From Streptococcus sanguinis (lineage in GTDB: Bacteria; Bacillota; Bacilli; Lactobacillales; Streptococcaceae): a DNA stretch of 64,000 nucleotides. The translations under genes were made by a program, and so were the position numbers. The DNA is taken from assembly GCF_013343115.1 (NCBI RefSeq), contig NZ_CP054570.1:620001-684000 (forward strand), read 5' to 3'. Position 1 is the first letter of the stretch. Each line of letters starts with the position of its first letter. Of the stretch, positions 57,807 to 64,000 are shown in pieces. Under the pieces are notes generated by a model. That model was not told where the DNA came from. It did not search any database and saw only the letters and a list, made by a program, of their open reading frames with translations.

Positions 57807-59167
57807 TGAGTAAATTTAAATATTCAGATGAAGAAAGACAATTTAATAATATTTTAGTCTATCAAACTAGAGAGTTAAGTCTAATCAAAAGACATGATAA
57901 GACAGGTGTGGAAGCAAGGATATCAGAAAGTGAAGAGTTATTAAAAGAGCTAGGGTATAATCTAAATTATTTACCAAAAATAGATACTGAAGCAGAAAAA
58001 CGAACTATAGTAGTTCCTAAATGGGAAGATTTAATTGCAAAGTCTGAGCATGAAGTCGGTTCTACGAATGACTTAGAAGTACTTTTTACAAATGAAGAGC
58101 TAGAGATAAATGAAGCTATTGTTCGAGAATTGAATGATGATTTTAATAATATACATAAACTTGATGCTATTGACATTTCGATTTGTGCTGGTGCTGGTGT
58201 ATTAGCGGCAATAGTTGATATACTTTTAATTGGAATACCTAAAAAAACTCCACAAGGTTTGAAAGGTGGTCCTTTATCGAATCATGTAAGAGATTGGTTC
58301 AATCAGAGATTCCCCGAAGAAGAAATGGAAAAGCTAGCAAATTCAAAAGTTAGTAAGGTTCCTTTTGATGCACAAGATAATCGTCATACAAAAGTTAATG
58401 TTAATGGCCTATCTGCTTACTATCATAGATTACTATCTCTTAGACATGACCCACTTCTTGGTCTAGTAATTGGTGTGTGTGATATTCTTAATGGAAAGAT
58501 GACTACTATTGATAAAACTGGAAAAATAGTATCTCAATTTATGGACAACTACACAGATAGAAAAGAAAGTGATATTTTCGCTGCAATTGCTAAGCAGATA
58601 ATTCATTTTAAATCTGATATTACAACTTCAATGGGATTACCTGCTCCATTGATGGGACTATTCAATTTATTTCAGTTCGGAAAAATTGGGAATGAGGAAC
58701 AAACAATAGCAGAAATAGTACAAGGGATGTATTACGAAGGTTATGATTTTATTCATTTTAGCAGCATGGCAATTTCAACTATGATTGTTGAAGTTGTCAT
58801 CAGACTAGGATATGCTTTAAAAAGAATTAACGAGGGAAATTCTTTAAAAAACTCTATCCCATTTTCGGTGGATAGAGAAAAACATCCAAAATTACATACT
58901 ATGCTATTTATAGGACATTCCACAGCTACAGCAGCTAATGCTGGGAAAATATACTTTACAAAAAATCCTATGATAATAAATTATGCACAATGGGTCACTT
59001 TTGCAAAGTACTCATATTCACATTTAAAGTGGGTACTAATTGAAAAAAACGAAATGAAAGACCTATATGTTTCGGAAAAAATTTCTAAAGAAAACCAGGA
59101 AGTTTACAATCAGATAAAGAGTACGTTTGATAACTTCAGCAACGATTATGTATTTACATTCGATTAA
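57806..59167 (+). CDS. 453-residue protein of unknown function, cassette partner
   Basis: This protein is not recognised. The first 110 residues are charged and helical. A hydrophobic stretch (about 117-140) contains AGAGVLAAIVDILLIG. The middle part has HDPLLGLVIGVCDI, MTTIDKTGKI and the strongly amphipathic MGLPAPLMGLFNLFQFG. Near the C-terminus are GHSTATAANAGKIYFTKNP and a Trp/Tyr-rich segment. No nuclease, NTPase, protease or toxin motif is visible. Translation is coupled to the glycine-zipper gene by a 1-bp overlap, so the two probably act together. Codon use is AT-rich. Confidence 0.8.
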   Translation: MSKFKYSDEERQFNNILVYQTRELSLIKRHDKTGVEARISESEELLKELGYNLNYLPKIDTEAEKRTIVVPKWEDLIAKSEHEVGSTNDLEVLFTNEELEINEAIVRELNDDFNNIHKLDAIDISICAGAGVLAAIVDILLIGIPKKTPQGLKGGPLSNHVRDWFNQRFPEEEMEKLANSKVSKVPFDAQDNRHTKVNVNGLSAYYHRLLSLRHDPLLGLVIGVCDILNGKMTTIDKTGKIVSQFMDNYTDRKESDIFAAIAKQIIHFKSDITTSMGLPAPLMGLFNLFQFGKIGNEEQTIAEIVQGMYYEGYDFIHFSSMAISTMIVEVVIRLGYALKRINEGNSLKNSIPFSVDREKHPKLHTMLFIGHSTATAANAGKIYFTKNPMIINYAQWVTFAKYSYSHLKWVLIEKNEMKDLYVSEKISKENQEVYNQIKSTFDNFSNDYVFTFD

Positions 59168-59185
59168 TTTATTGAAGGAGAATCT

Positions 59186-59425
59186 ATGAAAAAGAGCACC
59201 TATAATATATTAACTAAAATTCCTATATATGGAATTTTATTAAAACAATCGAGTAAAGGTGAGATGAGGCTATGTAGTCCATTTTTTCAAGATATGGCGG
59301 AAGAATGGATTAGACCAATTGAAATTTATACATTTCTAGAGGAAAAATATCCAGGTGAAGTGGTAACAAGAGAACGTTTTTATGAAGGTTATAATAAAAT
59401 ACTTGAATTAAAGTTTAAGCAATAG
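59186..59425 (+). CDS. Small 79-residue cassette protein
   Basis: This is an unrecognised small protein with a basic, partly hydrophobic N-terminus (KKSTYNILTKIPIYGILLK) and an acidic middle (FLEEKYPGEVVTRERFYEG). It starts 18 bp after the 453-residue gene with GAAGGAGAATCT upstream, so it is probably the third gene of the same transcript. It has no cysteine pair, helix-turn-helix or signal peptide. It might be a regulator or immunity-type partner, but nothing in it shows this. Confidence 0.65.
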   Translation: MKKSTYNILTKIPIYGILLKQSSKGEMRLCSPFFQDMAEEWIRPIEIYTFLEEKYPGEVVTRERFYEGYNKILELKFKQ

Positions 59426-59593
59426 ATAAACTAAACGTCTCAGTTTTACATTAAAGGAGATGAGCTTCATAGTTTTCACTGGGGTCTTACTAATCAAATC
59501 TAATAAGGTTCACATACGAACCATATGCTGTTGTGGTAAGTTTAGTAGAGAAGAGCAGCTAATCCTCAAAAGCTTCTCCAAATATTTTAAGTC

Positions 59594-59629
59594 CCACAAA
59601 TGCATCATGTTGAGGCGGTAGTGTTGTAA
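59594..59629 (+). pseudogene. Fossil of an RlmD-like 3' end (attachment-site-like copy 2)
   Basis: In one frame the bases encode PQMHHVEAVVL followed by TAA, the classic C-terminus of RumA-type methyltransferases; the codon five positions earlier is a stop, so only this tip survives. It matches the real rlmD end at 56982-57011. The rest of the 59426-59698 gap shows no gene or clear hairpin. Confidence 0.6.
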
Positions 59630-59698
59630 AAAAAGTCAAATCAAAAAGACTTCATCTTAAGCGACTTTATAAACATTTGGAATTTGAAGAGGAAAAAA

Positions 59699-60225
59699 AT
59701 GATTTTAGAAACGGAAAGATTGATTCTTCGCCCATGGGAAGAAAGAGACGCCAATGATTTATTTCAATATGCCAGTCATCCAGAGGTTGGTCTGTACATA
59801 CCAGTATTGAAAACAGTAGGGAGATTATAAAAAGTTATTTTTCAGCACCTGAGATATACGCCATAGTTTTAAAAGAAACAATGCAGCCAGTGGGTAGCAT
59901 AGGATTGATGATCGGCACTGTAAGTGATAAAGGTATTCCTGATACTGAGGCGGAGATTGGTTACTGGATAGTAGTTCCGTATTGGGGTCAGGGTCTGATA
60001 CCGGAAGCAGTTCGTGAGTTGATGAGACCTGGATTTGATGACCTGAATCTAGAGAAAATGTGGTGCGGTTATTTTGACGGCAATACAAAGTCAAAGAGAG
60101 TTCAGGAAAAATGTGGGTTCCGTTATCATCATACAAAAGAGAACATTCCATGTGTATTGGAAGGTGTTCTTCGCACAGAACACATAACCTGTCTATCAAA
60201 GTCAGAGTGGATTTCATTTAAGTAA
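59699..60225 (+). pseudogene. GNAT acetyltransferase, frameshifted
   Basis: The gene starts well (AGAGGA, then [18 protein letters not shown]) but after ASHPEVG the frame is lost: a short deletion near 59790 shifts it and a stop follows at about 59828. In another frame the sequence continues [15 protein letters not shown] and then MQPVGSIGLMIG, EIGYWIVVPYWGQGLIPEAV and KSKRVQEKCGF, the usual acetyl-CoA fold, to the stop at 60225. The missing piece is about six residues around the usual AGWP. It is probably inactive unless translation restarts at 59881. Confidence 0.82.
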
Positions 60226-60250
60226 ATCCCAGTTTGTCGAGGCAAACTCT

Positions 60251-60279
60251 TTTAACGATAACCTTATGCTATCGTTAAA
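60251..60279. other. Perfect 10-bp inverted repeat
   Basis: TTTAACGATA and TATCGTTAAA are separated by 9 bases in the 243-bp gap between the GNAT pseudogene and the ABC transporter. On the forward strand no T run follows. It may be a weak terminator or an operator of the ABC genes. No promoter in the gap is convincing. Confidence 0.45.
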
Positions 60280-60468
60280 TAGATAAGTGGATATGTTCCT
60301 ACATACAAATAATGCTGCTTGAAGTACTAAGTGAGCATTCAATCCATGTCAAGTGTGTAGCTCTGCTTGTGAAAAATTAGGCATATTTAAGTGAAAGTAA
60401 TTCAAAAATCTTTGTTTTTAAATTTTTGGCAGTGTAAGTATTAGTAATCGAAATAGGTTAATGCGAGT

Positions 60469-61368
60469 ATGAATGAAATTATTGTAAGCAATCTAAAGAA
60501 AAATTTTCGTGGTAAAGTTGTATTGGACATTCCTAGCTTTGGATCGCATTCAGGAGAGATTGTTTCTATAGTGGGCACCAATGGTGCGGGTAAATCAACT
60601 TTCATAAAAATTATCTCTGGCTTAATGTTACAAGATGCAGGTGATGTATTTGTTTTTGGCAGTAAGAATACTTCGAAAGATATTCATAACAATGTTAAGC
60701 TCGTACTAGAAAGCGGTAGAGGCTACTATGAATATCTGACGGCAAATCAAAATATTGATTACTTTTTACATTTGAATAAAATTTCGCGTGGTCAGGTTAA
60801 GGATGAATTGGAGGATTTATTTAATAAACTAGCTTTCCATCCCTATGTTGATGTATTGGTGTCCGAATTGTCACAAGGAACGAGACAAAAATTGTCTTTG
60901 ATCATTGCCTTACTTTGTAAGCCAAAAGTATTGTGTTTAGATGAGCCAACAAATGGTCTGGATGTCATTGCCAAAAAGCAGTTTGCGAAATTATTACTAA
61001 CTCTCAGCCAAGAAAAAGGAACTATTGTTCTCATGACTACTCATGATATCTATTTTGCAAAAGAAATATCAACAAGAATTTGTATTATGAGTAGAGGGAA
61101 AATAATCCAGCAAGGTAGTTTCTCAGAAATCTTTGGGAAAAATACTAGGTGGATTAAATATAGAATTGGTATTTCAGACTCTGATAAAGATGCTTTTGAG
61201 AGACTGTTTCCTGATTTATCTTACCAAATAGAAAACGAAAGATTGATTGTTGAAGTAAAAGATAGTCAGGTGAAAAATAATATCTTTAATAATTTTGAGA
61301 TAATATTTTTTGAAGAAGTTGAGGAAAGTATCGAAGAAATATTGTATGAGGTTATCAATGATGATTAA
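60469..61368 (+). CDS. ABC transporter ATP-binding protein
   Basis: This 299-residue ATPase has Walker A GTNGAGKST (about residue 37), signature LSQGTRQKLS, Walker B VLCLDEPTNG and the H-loop TTHD, followed by a C-terminal extension of about 85 residues common in drug and peptide exporters. It pairs with the two ABC-2-type membrane proteins downstream. It is AT-rich, like the cassette before it. The ribosome site is weak (GCGAG). The substrate is unknown; bacteriocin immunity or export is one possibility. Confidence 0.9.
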   Translation: MNEIIVSNLKKNFRGKVVLDIPSFGSHSGEIVSIVGTNGAGKSTFIKIISGLMLQDAGDVFVFGSKNTSKDIHNNVKLVLESGRGYYEYLTANQNIDYFLHLNKISRGQVKDELEDLFNKLAFHPYVDVLVSELSQGTRQKLSLIIALLCKPKVLCLDEPTNGLDVIAKKQFAKLLLTLSQEKGTIVLMTTHDIYFAKEISTRICIMSRGKIIQQGSFSEIFGKNTRWIKYRIGISDSDKDAFERLFPDLSYQIENERLIVEVKDSQVKNNIFNNFEIIFFEEVEESIEEILYEVINDD

Positions 61369-62098
61369 AGAAATAAGAAGGGAGTTAAAGAGACAGCTGC
61401 AAGAGATGATGCAGTTTAAATTCAATTTATTTTTTTCAAATTTTGGAATTTTGATAATGGTTTCAGCTTATCTTCAATACTTTAAAGATACGCAAAGTAA
61501 ATTTTTATTGTTATGTTTATTATTTACTTGGTATTTTACGAGTCATAGTATTACGCACCCAACTTTTTTTATTGAGGATGACCTTTATGATAGAACTTTG
61601 ATAAGTGTAATCCAGAGCAGTAAGAGTGTTTTTCATGTCTTAATGTTTAAAATTATTGTTCAGATATTGGTGGATCTAGTTAAAGCCATACCTATATTTA
61701 TCGTTTTATCCACGCTTAATGATATTGATTTTCCGGATAGTATTTTAAAGTTAGTTGGAAACCTGACTGCATGTATGCTAACTGTTATTAGCATATATGG
61801 TTTGGGTTTTTTCCTATCAAGTCTCTGCTTCATTTTTAATCGTACTTCTAGCATTACATCGTTAATTTCTTATTTCATGCTGTATTTTACTGGCATACTA
61901 ACACCGCTAGGTGGTTTATTTGGCTTTATAGGAAAGCTTTTCCCTTACTATGCCTTGAGAAATTTTATTATTTCTCCGTCCTACCAGAGTATCTTTTTTA
62001 TTATAGTCTATTGTGCAGTATATTGGTCAGCTGGAACTTTCCTATTTTTCACTTTATTGAACATTGCTAAAAAAAGAGGGAGCCTTTTCCATGTTTAG
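61358..62098 (+). CDS. ABC-2 type permease
   Basis: This 246-residue membrane protein has six hydrophobic segments after a basic N-terminus (MMIKEIRRELKRQLQ). The start at 61358 overlaps the ATPase stop by 11 bp, with TGAGG before it; ATG at 61361 is equally possible. It is probably one half of the channel with the next gene. No binding motif shows what is moved. Confidence 0.82.
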   Translation: MMIKEIRRELKRQLQEMMQFKFNLFFSNFGILIMVSAYLQYFKDTQSKFLLLCLLFTWYFTSHSITHPTFFIEDDLYDRTLISVIQSSKSVFHVLMFKIIVQILVDLVKAIPIFIVLSTLNDIDFPDSILKLVGNLTACMLTVISIYGLGFFLSSLCFIFNRTSSITSLISYFMLYFTGILTPLGGLFGFIGKLFPYYALRNFIISPSYQSIFFIIVYCAVYWSAGTFLFFTLLNIAKKRGSLFHV

Positions 62099-62672
62099 TG
62101 AATTAAGAAGATATTTCAATTATAGAGTTCGATACACGTTTGATAGTATTTGCGAAGTGATTTATTCCATGATTTTTATTACAGGAATCATTATTATTTT
62201 CAATAGTGATAAACCGATAAATCTACTCTATTTTTTTATTTATTATTCTATAACTAATGTGATATTGCTTGCTAATGAGGAGTTGGAATTTGAAATTCGT
62301 ACCAATCAATATACAAATATCAAAACAACTCGACGGACACCAATGATGATTTATATTGCTAGATCAACAACTTATTTTATTTGGTCGACATTCATTTTTT
62401 TGATTTCAATCATTCTATCGCATCTGTTTTTTAATGGAAAATTTTTGATGCCCTCATTCCATTTAGTGGATTTGGTTTTGATATCAATACTTAATTATGC
62501 TGTATTTTTTGTCTTATATACCATGGCAATTAAATTAACAGAACGTTTCAAACGAGTGTCTGTCTTATTGAATTTATTTAATACCATAATGCTATTTTAT
62601 TCTGGACTAGTATTTCCAGCTCCCTTTGTTAGCTATGCAGATGTGTTAGATATATTTTTGAGTAAAAAGTAA
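62091..62672 (+). CDS. ABC-2 type permease, probably C-terminally shortened
   Basis: This 193-residue membrane protein has about five hydrophobic segments. It is about 50 residues shorter than its partner and ends abruptly as DVLDIFLSKK, where the family usually continues through a last membrane helix. A disabling mutation or a replaced end is likely. The ATG at 62091 after AGAGGGAG overlaps the previous gene by 8 bp. Whether the transporter still works is unclear. Confidence 0.75.
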   Translation: MFSELRRYFNYRVRYTFDSICEVIYSMIFITGIIIIFNSDKPINLLYFFIYYSITNVILLANEELEFEIRTNQYTNIKTTRRTPMMIYIARSTTYFIWSTFIFLISIILSHLFFNGKFLMPSFHLVDLVLISILNYAVFFVLYTMAIKLTERFKRVSVLLNLFNTIMLFYSGLVFPAPFVSYADVLDIFLSKK

Positions 62673-62840
62673 AAGTGAATTGATATGCTTCGAACTTCTT
62701 ATTCAGTTCTTTTTTCGAAAGATTATAAAGTAGCCTTACATTTGATGCTTTCATTCAAATAATCAGGCTCCTATTTTATCCCCGTCTAGATAAAAAAAGA
62801 CCATCTAAGTTGGTAAATAACTTCAGGAGGTTTATACGCT

Positions 62841-64000
62841 ATGCTTAGATCTTATGTAACTAAAAAGTATTTATTCTTCTATTTTGTGGCGATTATGATT
62901 ACTTGGCTGGAGGCTGTCATTACACCGGCTTTGATTCAGTATATTGTCTCTAGTTTTACCAATCACCAGTTGCATTTGCTGTTGCAGGTCTTGATTTGGG
63001 GGATTGTGGGGAATTTGATTCTCTTGCTGGGTTTGGCGGGGAAACGTTATTACTATGCACGAGTGCTGACGGACTTCAAGTTGGGTATTAAGCAGGCTAT
63101 CTTTCAGACTTTCTTATATAGCCGTCGGATAGCGGATGAAGAGGTTTTGTCCGACCTGGAAAATGATGTGAAACAGCTAGAAGATAACTATATTGAGCCG
63201 ACTGTTATTATCATTTCTTCTTTGGGATTTACAACCGTCTCCATCTGCTATGCTCTCTGGACAAATTTTTATCTCGGCTTGCTCTTTATCATTTTTTATT
63301 CGATACCGGTTCTTTGTAGTGGGATTGGTTCCAAACGTTTGGATACGATTTCTGAGCATAAGTCCATGGCTAACCAGAGCTACGTCTCTCAAGTGACCAA
63401 TATGATTGCGGGTGCTCGTTCCATACGGCATTATCGGGGACAAAGCTTATTTTACAAACTGTTTTCCAAAGATTTACACAAGGCTTTAGAGCAAGAAGTC
63501 GCCTATGAAAAGCAACGGACTTTAAACAGTTTCTTTATCAATGGGATTGATGCCTTTTGCTCGGTCGCGCCTATTGTCATTGGTGGTTTCATGACCTATT
63601 ATAATTACCTGTCTGCAGCCAGCTTTGTTGGGATTTACCTAGTATCGCATAATATCGGCTATCAATTTCAAGAGCTATCTTACTTTATCAATACCAGGAA
63701 GTCAGCCAAGTCTCTTTGTGATAAGTATCAAAAATTGCTGGGAGAGGAGTTGACAATGCCTTCTGTTCTTGCAAGTTCCGTCTTTCCTATCCAGCTAGAG
63801 CAAGTTAGCGTAGAGCGTGATGGTCGAGAAATCCTAGCCCCTTGCAATCTTACCATTGAAGAAGGGGAAAAGATTGCCATTATCGGAGAAAGTGGGTCTG
63901 GGAAAACAACCTTACTGAACCTCATCTATGGTGAAATCAAGCCTAGTCAAGGTCAGATTCGCTACCATGGACAAGAGCTAAGCTCGGATGAACTTTATCA
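62841..64000 (+). CDS. ABC transporter, fused membrane and ATPase domains, 5' part
   Basis: The ATG at 62841 after AGGAGG opens a frame that runs out of the window after about 386 residues. Six hydrophobic segments lie in about residues 1-290, and the ATPase domain begins at about residue 315, with Walker A GESGSGKTT at about residue 349. It is an exporter half-transporter of the ABCB type; signature and Walker B lie beyond the window. GC content is higher than in the ABC genes before it. The substrate is unknown. Confidence 0.85.
   Translation, partial: MLRSYVTKKYLFFYFVAIMITWLEAVITPALIQYIVSSFTNHQLHLLLQVLIWGIVGNLILLLGLAGKRYYYARVLTDFKLGIKQAIFQTFLYSRRIADEEVLSDLENDVKQLEDNYIEPTVIIISSLGFTTVSICYALWTNFYLGLLFIIFYSIPVLCSGIGSKRLDTISEHKSMANQSYVSQVTNMIAGARSIRHYRGQSLFYKLFSKDLHKALEQEVAYEKQRTLNSFFINGIDAFCSVAPIVIGGFMTYYNYLSAASFVGIYLVSHNIGYQFQELSYFINTRKSAKSLCDKYQKLLGEELTMPSVLASSVFPIQLEQVSVERDGREILAPCNLTIEEGEKIAIIGESGSGKTTLLNLIYGEIKPSQGQIRYHGQELSSDELY

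Noticed and set aside
57279..59425. Cassette read as a classical toxin-antitoxin system
   Set aside because: Neither protein has a known toxin or antitoxin fold, and the sizes (175, 453 and 79 residues) do not fit the usual pairs. Function is left open.

Overview
The window is a stretch of chromosome from a low-GC Firmicute, almost certainly a Streptococcus of the sanguinis/mitis type. The evidence is the rhamnan-polysaccharide genes (rgpABCD and rgpF), an S_MK-box (SAM-III) riboswitch before metK, a preQ1-II riboswitch before queT, and gene orders I remember from pneumococcus: murA - GNAT - CBS/HotDog regulator - map - yihY, and aroD-aroE-aroB-aroC-tyrA-ylbF-aroA-aroK-pheA-psr. Species was not determined. 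No rRNA, tRNA, CRISPR array or replication origin was seen.

Layout. 1-10151: a same-strand cluster of flippase, glycosyltransferases, a GacI/GacJ-like pair (polyprenyl-phosphate sugar synthase plus DUF2304 membrane partner) and a DUF2142 GT-C-like protein, read as a side-chain or decoration module. 10265-18574: the rhamnan core and export genes rgpA, B, C, D, F and a GacH-like glycerol-phosphate transferase; rgpE is absent. 18654-21848: ebsA, a ferredoxin, a LysM protein, cmk and the infC-rpmI-rplT operon behind a structured leader; infC appears to start at ATA. 22066-38660: housekeeping genes (comEB, metK, murA, map, queT, ligA, dgkB, pulA and others), with two riboswitches and a MarR-type gene carrying a palindromic operator over its own promoter.

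38682-42523 looks like a decayed composite transposon. Two ISL3-family remnants, a 183-bp MITE-like one and an 813-bp one with a broken transposase, bracket a serine hydrolase gene and an alpha/beta hydrolase gene. The outer edges share the 8-bp duplication TGAAAAGC. The cargo promoter region has a 9-N12-9 direct repeat of the kind bound by LytTR regulators. Then come ltaS (minus strand) and, at 45010-55589, an rRNA methyltransferase followed by the shikimate/Phe/Tyr genes and an LCP protein.

57045-62672 is accessory and AT-rich. Directly after the rlmD stop lies a three-gene operon of unknown function: a glycine-zipper membrane protein, a 453-residue protein and a 79-residue protein. It is followed by a fossil of an rlmD-like 3' end, which suggests integration at this known hotspot. 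A broken GNAT gene and an ABC exporter with a shortened permease come next, and the window ends inside a second ABC exporter gene. The 57-59.6 kb cassette is the best candidate for an undescribed system; the composite transposon is the best-supported mobile structure.
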